Assembly (NCBI GenBank): GCA_900540955.1 | Contig: UQIF01000012.1 | Span: 1-55,309 of the forward strand | Length of the DNA: 55,309 bases | Source of the DNA: an uncultured Olsenella sp. | GTDB lineage: Bacteria; Actinomycetota; Coriobacteriia; Coriobacteriales; Atopobiaceae | Direction: 5' to 3' | Shown here: one piece after another, positions 25,212 to 33,096 of the stretch | Layout of the letters: the number at the start of each line of letters is the position of its first letter | Numbering within the stretch: position 1 is the first letter of the stretch | The notes under the pieces: generated by a model | Told to the model about the DNA's origin: nothing | What the model saw: the letters and a program-made list of their open reading frames with translations, nothing else | The model's database searches: none | Program-made: the position numbers and the translations under genes

Positions 25212-26375
25212 ATGCGCCACATCAAGACGATCGACGACATCACCAAGGACGGCAAGGTCGAGTTCGGCGAGGGGTATGACTTCGTGTCCGACGCCGCCGA
25301 CGCCGACGCCATCCTCATGCGATCGACCGACCTGCACGGCTACGAGCTTCCCGGATCCATCCGCGCCATCGCCCGCTGCGGCGCCGGCGTGAACAACATC
25401 CCCGTCGAGGAGTACGCAAAGAAGGGCGTCGTCGTCTTCAACTCCCCGGGCGCGAACTCCAACGCCGTCAAGGAGATCGTCATCGCCATGCTCATCCTCT
25501 CGTCGCGCGGCGTCGTGCAGTCCATGGACTGGGTGCGCGCCCACGCCGACGACCCCAACATCCTCGTCAACGCCGAGAAGGCAAAGAAGGCCTTCGTCGG
25601 CCACGAGCTCAAGGGCAAGCGCATCGGCGTCGTGGGCTTGGGCAACGTCGGCTCCAAGGTCGCCAACGCCTGCGTCGACCTCGGGATGGACGTCTACGGC
25701 TACGACCCCTTCATTTCGGTCGAGCACGCCTGGGTGCTCTCCCGCGACGTCCAGCGCGTGGGCACGCTCGAGGACCTTTGCCGCAACTGCGACTACCTCA
25801 CGCTCCACGTGCCGTCCAAGTCCGACACCGTCGGCATGATCGGCGCCGACCAGCTCGGCCTGCTCAAGCCGGGCGCGGTCCTGATCAACTACGCCCGCGA
25901 GACGATCATCGACGAGGACGCCGTCGACGCGGCGCTGCGCGGCGGCCGCCTCGCGTGGTTCTCCTGCGACTTCGCCACGCCCAAGACCGTGAAGATGCCC
26001 AACACCTTCATCACCACGCACTCCGGCGCCGGCACCGGCGAGGCCGAGGCCAACTGCGCCGACATGGCCATCTCGGAACTCAAGGACTACCTGGAGAACG
26101 GCAACATCGTCCACTCCGTCAACTACCCCGCCTGCTCTATGGGCAAGGCCCGCGCAGCGAGCCGCATCGTCTGCCTGCACGCCAACGTGCCCAACATGAT
26201 CGGCCAGATCACGGCCATCCTCGCGCACGACAACGCCAACGTCCAGCGCATGGTCAACGAGTCCGCCGGCGAGAACGCCTACACCATGTTCGACACCGAC
26301 GAGCACCTGGACGACGCGACCATCGAGTCCTTGAAGCGGATCCCCGCCGTCTACCGCGTTCGCGTGATCAAGTAG
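25212..26375 (+). CDS. serA: D-3-phosphoglycerate dehydrogenase with ACT domain
   Basis: This enzyme is probably the first step of serine synthesis: oxidation of 3-phosphoglycerate by NAD in the cytoplasm. The 387-residue protein has substrate domains at about 1-90 and 270-300 around a Rossmann domain (GVVGLGNVGSKVANAC near 140). A C-terminal ACT domain follows (about 315-387: CLHANVPNMIGQITAILA). The expected region with Arg and Glu (INYARETIIDEDA) and a C-terminal histidine (THSGAGTGEAEANC) are present. The ATG at 25212 follows ATAGGAG; an upstream frame start is less likely. No serC neighbour is seen. Another 2-hydroxyacid dehydrogenase role cannot be excluded. Confidence 0.88.
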   Translation: MRHIKTIDDITKDGKVEFGEGYDFVSDAADADAILMRSTDLHGYELPGSIRAIARCGAGVNNIPVEEYAKKGVVVFNSPGANSNAVKEIVIAMLILSSRGVVQSMDWVRAHADDPNILVNAEKAKKAFVGHELKGKRIGVVGLGNVGSKVANACVDLGMDVYGYDPFISVEHAWVLSRDVQRVGTLEDLCRNCDYLTLHVPSKSDTVGMIGADQLGLLKPGAVLINYARETIIDEDAVDAALRGGRLAWFSCDFATPKTVKMPNTFITTHSGAGTGEAEANCADMAISELKDYLENGNIVHSVNYPACSMGKARAASRIVCLHANVPNMIGQITAILAHDNANVQRMVNESAGENAYTMFDTDEHLDDATIESLKRIPAVYRVRVIK

Positions 26376-26417
26376 GCGGCCTTTGCGCCCTTCTTTATAA
26401 AGAAGCCCTAAAAGCTA

Positions 26418-26449
26418 GCCCCCGTCGCGCATGCGCGTGGCGGGGGCTC
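26418..26449. terminator. Hairpin between convergent serA and guaD
   Basis: A long stem AGCCCCCGTCGCGC with its near-complement GCGCGTGGCGGGGGCT lies 40 bases after serA. There is no T tract on the plus strand. It may act for either gene. A separate palindrome, GCCCTTCTTTATAAAGAAGCCC, lies at 26387-26408. Confidence 0.6.
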
Positions 26450-26561
26450 GCTTGGGGGCGTTATGCGAGCGGGCGGGGGAGAGCGCAAACCCGGGCAAGA
26501 AGGGCGAGGGGAGGGTGCCTTCGGCCCGGATCAAGCCCCTGCGCGGGGAGCGCCCCCAGCC

Positions 26562-27848
26562 TTAGGCGAGGCTCACCTCGCGGCCGGAGACGAACTTGCG
26601 CGCGATGCGCCCGCCCTCCTCGGCGAGGTAGACGTAGCGCTCGACGCGCTCCCACACCCCGAGGTCGCGCGGGGTGCGGATGGCCGAGTCGTCGAGCACG
26701 AGCGCGTCGAACTCGTAGCCTGCCGCAAGCGAGCCGACGCGGCCGAAGAACGAGCCGCCGCCCGCGGTGGCGAGCCACAGGGCCTCCTGCGTGGTCAGCG
26801 GGGCGAGCCCCTCGTCGACGAGGCGCCAGCGCAGCTTCGAGACGGCCACGGCGTCGGCCATGCAGCGGAACATGGATAGGTTCGCGCCGCCCGCGACGTC
26901 GGTGCCGAGTCCCACGTTCATGCCGAGGTCGAGGTAGCGGCGCACGGGAGCGATGCCGCTGGAGAGCTGGGCGTTGCTCTGCGGGCAGTGGGCCACGTAG
27001 GTGCCCGTGCGGCGCAGGAGCTCGGTCTCGGTCTTGTCGGAGTAGACGCAGTGGGCCATGACGGTACGCTCGCCGAGCATGCCGAAATGGTCGTACACGT
27101 CGCCGTAGCAGGTTGACCAGGGGCAGAGCTCCTTGACCCAGCCGCACTCGGAGGGGTTCTCGGAGAGGTGGCTCTGAACGGGCAGGTTAAACTCGTCGCG
27201 GATGGAGGCGAGCTCGGCCATGAGCTCGTCGGTGACGCTCGGCGTGAAGCGCGGGGTGACGATGGGCGCCGTGCGCTCGTAGCGGCCGGCGACGTCGGCG
27301 AGCCAGCGGCGGGTGTCGGCCGCGGACTGGGCGGTCTTCTCCTCGAGGTTCTCGCCGCCGTTGCGGTCCATGTTCACCTTGCCCACGTAGGTGGAGACGC
27401 CGGTGGCCTCGAGCTTGTCCATGAGCAGCTCAGTGGCCTCGACGTGCAGCGTGCCGAACACGACGGCGCGCGTGGTGGCGCTGCGGCGCAGGTCGTCGGC
27501 GAAGATGTCGTAGGCACGGCCGGCGTAGTCGAGGTCGGCGTAGTGGGCCTCCTCGGGGAAGGTGTGGGTGTTCAGCCAATCGAGCAGCTCGAGGTCCATG
27601 CCGAGGCCGCGGAAGGCGTACTGCGGGGCGTGGATATGGATGTCGCTCATGCCGGGGATGATCAGGTTGTCGCCGCAGTCGATGAGGGGAAGGGCGGCGT
27701 AGGCCTCGGGGAGCTCGCCGTACACGCCGGCCGAGACGCCACCGACGCACACGGCGTATCCGTTGGGCGTGCAGGAGACCTCCTGCGGGGTGGTGTTGTA
27801 GCAGATGTTGCCCTTAAGGACGAACGACTTGGTCTCGTTGGTTTCCAT
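26562..27848 (-). CDS. guaD: Guanine deaminase
   Basis: This metal-dependent amidohydrolase converts guanine to xanthine, feeding the purine breakdown pathway. The 428-residue length is typical. Metal ligands appear as His71 and His73 (DIHIHAP), His227 (SHLSE, with Glu230), His266 (MAHC) and Asp317 (GTDVAGG). The family signature PRFTPS (about 199-204) contributes to substrate binding in known guanine deaminases. It is the last gene of a minus-strand group: regulator, regulator, AzgA permease, guaD. It lies 18 bases after the permease, so uptake and deamination are coupled. Confidence 0.92.
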   Translation of the reverse strand: METNETKSFVLKGNICYNTTPQEVSCTPNGYAVCVGGVSAGVYGELPEAYAALPLIDCGDNLIIPGMSDIHIHAPQYAFRGLGMDLELLDWLNTHTFPEEAHYADLDYAGRAYDIFADDLRRSATTRAVVFGTLHVEATELLMDKLEATGVSTYVGKVNMDRNGGENLEEKTAQSAADTRRWLADVAGRYERTAPIVTPRFTPSVTDELMAELASIRDEFNLPVQSHLSENPSECGWVKELCPWSTCYGDVYDHFGMLGERTVMAHCVYSDKTETELLRRTGTYVAHCPQSNAQLSSGIAPVRRYLDLGMNVGLGTDVAGGANLSMFRCMADAVAVSKLRWRLVDEGLAPLTTQEALWLATAGGGSFFGRVGSLAAGYEFDALVLDDSAIRTPRDLGVWERVERYVYLAEEGGRIARKFVSGREVSLA

Positions 27849-27866
27849 GGCTCGGTTCCTTTCCGG

Positions 27867-29243
27867 CTAGATGAGGATGTACTTGACGATGAACACGACG
27901 GCGAGTACGTACATCATGGGGCTGATCTTCTTCGCGTTGCCCGCGAGCAGGTTGATCACCACATAGGAAATGATGCCCAAAGAGATGCCCTCGACGATGC
28001 TGTAGCAAAACGGCATGCCCACGAAGCAGAGGAACGCGGGGATGGACTCGGTGGGGTCGCCAAAGTCGATGCTCAGAACCGAGCTTGCCATGAGGGAGCC
28101 CACGATGACGAGGGCGGGCGCCGTCGCGAAGGAGGGGATGGCGAGGAAGAACGGCGAGAGGAACATCGAGAGCAGGAACAGCACGCCGGTGGTGAGCGCC
28201 ATGAGGCCCGTGCGGCCGCCCTCGGCGATGCCGGCGGCGCACTCGACCGAGCAGCAGGTGGCGGAGTTGCCGAGCGCGCCGGCGATCATCGTGGCCACCG
28301 ACTCGGCGCCCATGGCGCGGCCGACGCCGGGCATGTTACCGTCCTCGTCGAGGAGCTCGGCCTTGGCGCCCAGGCCGATGAGCGAGCCCACGGTGTCAAA
28401 GAGGCTCGTGAGCAGGAAGGCGAAGGCGACCACGATGAAGCCGAGGTCGGCGATGCGCGAGAAATCCATCTTCATGAACGTGGGGGCAAGCGAGGGGATG
28501 GCCAGGCCGTTCGAGAAGTCGGGCAAAAGGCTCATGTAGCCGGCGGCGGGGTCGGGCACGTAGATGCCGCAAAGCTCGCAGATGATGCCGAGCACCCAGG
28601 TGATGATGATGCCGACGAGGATGTTGCCCTTGACGTTGCATGCCATGAGCACGCCCGTGATCATGAGGCCCGCGACGAACAGGACGACGCTGATGCCGGC
28701 GGTGCTGAAGGTGCCCTCCGCCAGGCTTCCCGAGAACGAGAAGACCGAGACGAGCGTCGTGGGGCTGCTCACCACGAGACCGGAGTTCTTGAGGCCGATG
28801 ATCGTGATGAAGAGGCCGATGCCTGTGCTAATGGCGTACTTGAGGTTCAGGGGGATCGCATCGAAGATCTTGTCCCGCAGGCTTGTGAGCGAGATGAGCG
28901 CGAACACGATGCCCTCGACGAAGATGGCCGCCAGCGCGACCTCCCAGCTGTAGCCCATGCCCAAGACCACGGTATAGGCGAAGTAGGCGTTGAGGCCCAT
29001 GCTCGGCACGAGCACGAACGGGTAGTTGGTAAGAAGTGCCATGGCGAGCGTGCCGAGGAAGCACACGAGGGCCGTGGCGGTAAAGACGGCGCCGGTGTCC
29101 ATTCCGGTGGCGCCCATGACGGAGGGGTTCACGGCCAGGACGTACGCCGCCGTGACGAAGGTGGTGAGGCCTGCGAGCGCCTCGGTCTTTACCGTGGTGC
29201 CGTGCTCCTTGAGGTGGAACAGCCTGTCGAGCTTCTCTTCCAT
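27867..29243 (-). CDS. AzgA-type NCS2 purine permease (guanine/hypoxanthine)
   Basis: This membrane symporter of the NCS2 AzgA branch imports guanine, hypoxanthine or adenine with protons. The 458-residue protein has about 13-14 hydrophobic segments. Family motifs include FVTAAYVLAVNPSVM, GLNAYFAYTV and the segment FLLTSLFDTVGSLIGLG with GNSATCCSVECAAGIAEGGRT. The ATG at 29243 follows GGGAGAC; the frame extends upstream through a structured, probably untranslated leader. It is adjacent to guaD, which points to guanine as a main substrate. The two PAS/HTH regulators lie directly upstream. Confidence 0.92.
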   Translation of the reverse strand: MEEKLDRLFHLKEHGTTVKTEALAGLTTFVTAAYVLAVNPSVMGATGMDTGAVFTATALVCFLGTLAMALLTNYPFVLVPSMGLNAYFAYTVVLGMGYSWEVALAAIFVEGIVFALISLTSLRDKIFDAIPLNLKYAISTGIGLFITIIGLKNSGLVVSSPTTLVSVFSFSGSLAEGTFSTAGISVVLFVAGLMITGVLMACNVKGNILVGIIITWVLGIICELCGIYVPDPAAGYMSLLPDFSNGLAIPSLAPTFMKMDFSRIADLGFIVVAFAFLLTSLFDTVGSLIGLGAKAELLDEDGNMPGVGRAMGAESVATMIAGALGNSATCCSVECAAGIAEGGRTGLMALTTGVLFLLSMFLSPFFLAIPSFATAPALVIVGSLMASSVLSIDFGDPTESIPAFLCFVGMPFCYSIVEGISLGIISYVVINLLAGNAKKISPMMYVLAVVFIVKYILI

Positions 29244-29460
29244 TGATGTCTCCCTTAAGACCGCTGCGGGCCTTTCGCCCACATGCCGAGCGGGCATGGC
29301 GCCCGCGATGTGCCGCAGAGTCGCTGCGGCTTCAGCCCCGGCACCGCGACGGGAGGGCGTCCCGTACGGAAATAAAACGCCGCCGTTGTGTTTTAGCGTG
29401 CCGTTGGTCACGGGTCGGCCCAGGTCCCTCGCGAAAGGAGTGGCCGACCCGCATCGGGTG
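29244..29460 (-). other. Structured leader of the purine permease-guaD transcript
   Basis: About 215 bases before the permease hold several strong stems on the minus strand: a 10-base stem at 29411-29420/29442-29451 and GCCGCAG-CTGCGGC near 29321-29340. There is also CATGCC-GGCATG near 29282-29299, and GTGGGC with GCCCGC around a GAAA-type loop next to the ribosome site. It does not match the purine riboswitch core that I know. A cis-regulatory RNA is possible. Confidence 0.4.
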
Positions 29461-29466
29461 AGACGA

Positions 29467-29495
29467 TTATTATTTATTACTATTACTAATAATAA
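29467..29495 (-). promoter_or_regulatory. AT-rich palindromic promoter region of the purine permease
   Basis: TTATTATT (29467-29474) and AATAATAA (29488-29495) form an inverted repeat within about 40 bases of nearly pure A/T in a roughly 65% GC neighbourhood. It directly follows the regulator gene and precedes the leader. It is probably the promoter or an operator. Confidence 0.45.
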
Positions 29496-29546
29496 ATTCT
29501 TACTTTAAATGGTCGATTTGATTCCGCGAGCGGTATCTATGCGCCT

Positions 29547-30239
29547 TTAGCCCTGACGGCGGACCTGCTGGAGATAGCGGTAGACGCTGGGAACGGAAAC
29601 GCACAGGACGTTCGCGACCTCGGAGGCCGCGCCTTTGATGAGGAAGGTACCCGCCGACTCGAGCCTGCGGATGACCTCGATGCGGCCTGCCTGGTCGAGC
29701 TCGCTCGCGGTCTTCCCGAGCGCGCCCAGAAGGGAGCGCACCTGCTCCGCCACGCCGGTGTCCGCGCCGCCGATCGAGAGCGTCTCGATGCTCGACTCGC
29801 GGTACGCGGCGCGCACGGCCTCGAGGTTCGTGTCGCGGTACTCTTCGGAGCCGCCGTGGCGGTAGGCCTCCATGAAGGCGTTGATGCTGTCCTCGAGCGT
29901 GCGGAACGGCTGCGGGTCGATGTTGACGCACAGGATGCCGACGATCTTTCCCTCGTCGCGGATGAAGTACGAGGAGCTCTGCATCGGCCTGCCGTCCGCC
30001 GTCGTCGCGACGTAGTCGCTCACGAAGCTGTCGCCGGAGTGCTCGAGCTGCTCGGCCATCTTGAGCGCGAAGTCTGTTGCCGGCGCTCCCACGGCGCGGC
30101 CCGAGACCTCGCCGTTGACGATCCTGACGACGGAGTGCTCGGGGTCCTCAAGGTCGTGCAGCACGACCTCGGTTGAGGCACCCAGCGCGCGGCCGAGGAA
30201 GTCCACGAGCGGGACGAGCTCTTCCACCTTCTTGTTCAT
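29547..30239 (-). CDS. YheO-like PAS domain/HTH transcriptional regulator 1
   Basis: This 230-residue DNA-binding regulator has a YheO-type PAS sensory domain (about 1-110: EVVLHDLEDPEHSVVRIVNGEVSGRAVG in outline, then SSYFIRDEGKIVGILCVNID). A DauR-type HTH follows at the C-terminus (about 165-228: AGRIEVIRRLESAGTFLIKG, ANVLCVSVPSVYRYL). The ATG at 30239 follows AAAGGGGC; an upstream non-ATG extension is less likely. It is paralogous to the next upstream gene. It lies directly upstream of the permease-guaD pair and probably controls purine genes. The ligand is unknown; a purine is plausible from context. Confidence 0.9.
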   Translation of the reverse strand: MNKKVEELVPLVDFLGRALGASTEVVLHDLEDPEHSVVRIVNGEVSGRAVGAPATDFALKMAEQLEHSGDSFVSDYVATTADGRPMQSSSYFIRDEGKIVGILCVNIDPQPFRTLEDSINAFMEAYRHGGSEEYRDTNLEAVRAAYRESSIETLSIGGADTGVAEQVRSLLGALGKTASELDQAGRIEVIRRLESAGTFLIKGAASEVANVLCVSVPSVYRYLQQVRRQG

Positions 30240-30377
30240 GCGGGCCCCTTTCTGTGCCGCGGACTTCAACCTTTTAAGTATAAATCCGAACGCTGCCAAC
30301 GTCGTGCGGCGTCACGCCGACGTTGCTCGAGGAAACCGCGTGCGTGCGGCGAGTCGGGGAGCGGGGCCGGTAAAGAC

Positions 30378-30415
30378 GAAGCGGGCGCAGGGGTGGATGC
30401 CCCTGCGCCCGCTTC
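30378..30415 (-). terminator. Terminator after regulator 2
   Basis: A perfect 16-base stem (30378-30393 with 30400-30415) and a 6-base loop lie 45 bases past the end of regulator 2. On the minus strand it is followed by GTCTTTA. Regulator 1 probably has its own promoter downstream of it. Confidence 0.8.
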
Positions 30416-30459
30416 TTGCCATCAGGATGCGGTTCGCGCCAATGATCTGTTCTTCTTGC

Positions 30460-31119
30460 CTAGGAGTCGTCGTCCGTGCTCATCGACCTGGCCTCGCCGA
30501 GGTAGCTGTAGAGCGTGTACTTCGAGATGCCGAAGTACTTGCACACCTTCGGCCCGCTTTTGGTGATGAGGAATGCGCCCGCGTCGTTGAGGTAGCGGAT
30601 GGCGCGGACCTTGTCGTCCTTGGTCATGAGCGAGACGGGCGTGCCCACGAGCTCGACCGACTGCGCGAGCAAATTGTCGAGCAGGTCGGCGATGTTGCGC
30701 ACGATGGGCTCGGGCTCGCTGGGCGCCGCCGGCTCCACGCCGCAGAGCCACTGGATCGTGCCCTGCGCCGCGCGCAGCATAGTGATGTCGAAGTTGATGG
30801 CAAAGATTCCGGAGATCTCGCCCGTGGAGTCGCGCAGAAAGACAGTCGAGGACTTGAGGATCTTTCCGCTGGCGGTCTTGGTGAGGTAGGAGAGCCTGTC
30901 GGCAAGCTCGCCGGATCCGGCGTGGAGCGCCTCGAGCACGACGTGGGAGGGGCCGTCGCCCACCTTGCGGCCGGTCACGTGGCCGTTTTCGATCCACACG
31001 ATCGAGTGGTCGGGGTCCTTGACCTTGAGGTCGTGGATGACGACCTCGCAGCCCTCGCCGAACTGCAGGGCGATGGCGTGTCCCAGGCGCTTGTAGAAGT
31101 CGAGATGGTTGTCCTGCAT
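30460..31119 (-). CDS. YheO-like PAS domain/HTH transcriptional regulator 2
   Basis: This 219-residue regulator has the same architecture as regulator 1. The PAS domain (about 5-125) includes EVVIHDLKVKDPDHSIVWIENG and SSTVFLRDSTGEISGIFAINFD in outline. The HTH (about 165-210) includes VRAIRYLNDAGAFLITKSGPKVCKYFGISKYTLYSYL in outline. It is divergent from the xanthine-type permease gene, and the gap holds two CAAAC-N5-GTTTG-like sites. That makes it the best candidate for the protein that binds them. A second palindrome (GGGTACA-N4-TGTACCC) lies in its own leader and may be autoregulatory. Confidence 0.9.
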   Translation of the reverse strand: MQDNHLDFYKRLGHAIALQFGEGCEVVIHDLKVKDPDHSIVWIENGHVTGRKVGDGPSHVVLEALHAGSGELADRLSYLTKTASGKILKSSTVFLRDSTGEISGIFAINFDITMLRAAQGTIQWLCGVEPAAPSEPEPIVRNIADLLDNLLAQSVELVGTPVSLMTKDDKVRAIRYLNDAGAFLITKSGPKVCKYFGISKYTLYSYLGEARSMSTDDDS

Positions 31120-31150
31120 GCGTTTTTCTCCGTCAAATCTTTGGGCGGTA

Positions 31151-31168
31151 GGGTACAGGTGTGTACCC
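31151..31168. promoter_or_regulatory. Palindrome GGGTACA-N4-TGTACCC in the regulator 2 leader
   Basis: A perfect 7-base-arm inverted repeat lies 31 bases upstream of the regulator 2 start. Position suggests an operator or RNA hairpin near the transcription start. I saw no second copy in the window. Confidence 0.45.
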
Positions 31169-31223
31169 CTGCTGGTAGCTTGCGAAATTTTACATCACGA
31201 ATAGAACGATGCGAAACGCCTAA

Positions 31224-31238
31224 CAAACAGTTTGTTTG
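31224..31238. promoter_or_regulatory. Purine-island operator site 1 (CAAACAGTTTGTTTG)
   Basis: CAAAC-AGTTT-GTTTG lies in the divergent gap between regulator 2 and the xanthine-type permease. The inner AACAAAC-A-GTTTGTT (31222-31236) is also palindromic. The site shares CAAACwGwTTGTTTG with the ygeX promoter site at 53743-53757. Confidence 0.6.
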
Positions 31239-31371
31239 GTGACTGTAACAAAGAAGCACGTGAGCGGCTCGACGTTTGCCGCCGACAACTACCGTTTACC
31301 GATTTGCAAACAGGGGGTAACTTGCTCTCCTTGCGTCATAAACCTGCAGATATAACAATTAGTTTGTGCTA

Positions 31372-31386
31372 AAAACAGATTGTTTG
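31372..31386. promoter_or_regulatory. Purine-island operator site 2 (AAAACAGATTGTTTG)
   Basis: This near-match to CAAAC-N5-GTTTG has one changed base in the left arm. It is followed by CAG as at the ygeX site (CCG). It lies about 98 bases before the permease ATG and just downstream of a possible -10 (TATAAC, 31351-31356). No gene is seen between 31120 and 31483. Confidence 0.5.
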
Positions 31387-31483
31387 CAGCATCTCGCGCT
31401 TGGCGAAACCTACTCGCGCGCTCTTGCGTGCGCGTGCAGAATCTGTAGGCAACACGTGAAGTTTACGAGAGGGGAAACACACG

Positions 31484-33025
31484 ATGTCTCAGTCTGAGGA
31501 GTCGATCGGCTCACCGAAGCTTTTCCAGCGTGATGGCATTCCGCCCATACAAGACCTTCTGCCGACGTCCTTGCAGCACGTTCTCGCGTGCTTCGCGGGC
31601 GCCATCGCACCGGCGATGATGATTGCCTCCACCTGCAACTTCACGCCCGAGCAGGAGCAGGCCATCATCCAGGTCGCTCTTATCCTCACCGCCCTCGACA
31701 CGCTGCTCCAGCAGTTCCCGATCTTCGGGCGCATCGGCTCCAACCTGCCCATCATCACCGGCGTCTCGTTCGCCTTCCTGCCCGCGTTCCAGGCCATCGG
31801 CTTCGAGTTCGGCTTCGGCACGCTGCTGGGCGCCGAGCTCGTCGGCGGCGTGGTCGCCATTCTGTTCGGCCTGTTCTTCAAGAACGTCCGCAAGCTCTTC
31901 CCGCCGCTGGTCACCGGTACCGTCATCTTCACCATCGGCGTCTCGCTGTACCCGACGGCCATCAAGTACATGGCGGGCGGCGCCGGCTCGCCGATCTTCG
32001 GCTCTTTCCAGAGCTGGGTCGTGGGCCTGATCACCTTCGCCATCGTGTTCGGACTCTCGAACTTCGGCAAGGGCGTCATCAAGCTCGGCGCGATCTTCTT
32101 CGGCATGATCGCCGGCTGCCTGATCTCCATCCCGCTCGGAATGATCGACCCCTCCGGCATCGCCGACGCCGCCTGGTTCGCCCTCCCGCAGCCTATGCCC
32201 TTCAAGATCGAGTTCAACGGCGCCGCGTGCCTCACCATCGCCGTCGTCTACATCATGGCCAACGTCCAGCTCATCGGCGACCTCTCGGCCGCCACGCTCG
32301 GCGCGCTCGACCGCCTGCCCGAGGAGAAGGAGCTCTCCGGCGCCATCATGGCCCAGGGCACCGTCTCGATCGTCTCGTCCTTCTTCGGCGGCATGCCCAC
32401 CTCGGCCTTCGGCCAGAACGTCGGTATCATCGTCTCGAACAAGGTCGTCAACCGCTGGGTCTTCGCCTTCGCGGCAGCCATCTTCGCCGTCGCCGGCTTC
32501 GTGCCCAAGGTCGCGGGCGTCCTCACCATGATCCCGCAGCCCGTCATCGGCGGCGCGACCATCTCGGTCTTCGGCACCATCACCTTGAACGGCATCCGCA
32601 TGCTGGTCCGCGACGGCCTCACCCCGCGCTCCTGCACCGTCTTCGGCGTCTCGGTCGCCTTCGGCCTCGGCATCGCCCAGGTCTCCGGCTGCCTGTCCGG
32701 CGCCGGCATGCCCGACTGGGTGTCCACCATCTTCGCCACCTCGGCCATCACGCCCTGCGCCATCATGGCCATCATCCTGAACAACGTCCTGCCCCCGGAG
32801 GAGGTCCCCATGCCCTCCGACACCAACGGCCCCAACGACCTGCGCGTCGAGGCGGCCGCCGCGGTCGACGCCCAGGACGTCGACGTGGACACCCTCGAGG
32901 TCGTCTCCCGCGACGGCGAGGAGATCGGCGAGGTCGGCGTCATGTTCGACGCTGCCGAGCGCATGGCCACTTACGAGGACAAAAGCTCCGATGACGGCGA
33001 CGACCGCGCATCGGTGAAGAACTAG
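31484..33025 (+). CDS. NCS2 (NAT family) xanthine/urate-type permease
   Basis: This proton symporter of the nucleobase-ascorbate transporter family probably imports xanthine, urate or both (compare E. coli XanQ and UacT). The 513-residue protein has about 12-14 hydrophobic segments and the NAT-type region ATLGALDRLP...SFFGGMPTSAFGQNVGI, in which the Gln is substrate-linked in the family. The C-terminal 65 residues are unusually long and acidic. The ATG follows AGAGGGGAAA. It is the first gene of the plus-strand purine group, 71 bases before ssnA, with operator sites upstream. Confidence 0.93.
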   Translation: MSQSEESIGSPKLFQRDGIPPIQDLLPTSLQHVLACFAGAIAPAMMIASTCNFTPEQEQAIIQVALILTALDTLLQQFPIFGRIGSNLPIITGVSFAFLPAFQAIGFEFGFGTLLGAELVGGVVAILFGLFFKNVRKLFPPLVTGTVIFTIGVSLYPTAIKYMAGGAGSPIFGSFQSWVVGLITFAIVFGLSNFGKGVIKLGAIFFGMIAGCLISIPLGMIDPSGIADAAWFALPQPMPFKIEFNGAACLTIAVVYIMANVQLIGDLSAATLGALDRLPEEKELSGAIMAQGTVSIVSSFFGGMPTSAFGQNVGIIVSNKVVNRWVFAFAAAIFAVAGFVPKVAGVLTMIPQPVIGGATISVFGTITLNGIRMLVRDGLTPRSCTVFGVSVAFGLGIAQVSGCLSGAGMPDWVSTIFATSAITPCAIMAIILNNVLPPEEVPMPSDTNGPNDLRVEAAAAVDAQDVDVDTLEVVSRDGEEIGEVGVMFDAAERMATYEDKSSDDGDDRASVKN

Positions 33026-33096
33026 CAAGAAGTACGGGAACACTAAACCGCAAGAGGTGTCGCGGCCGGGTCCGCGACCGCAGGAGAGGAGACTCA

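Noticed and set aside
29244..31483. Known purine riboswitch near the purine permeases
   Set aside because: I looked for the conserved TATA...ATATGG-type core of the purine riboswitch on both strands and did not find it.
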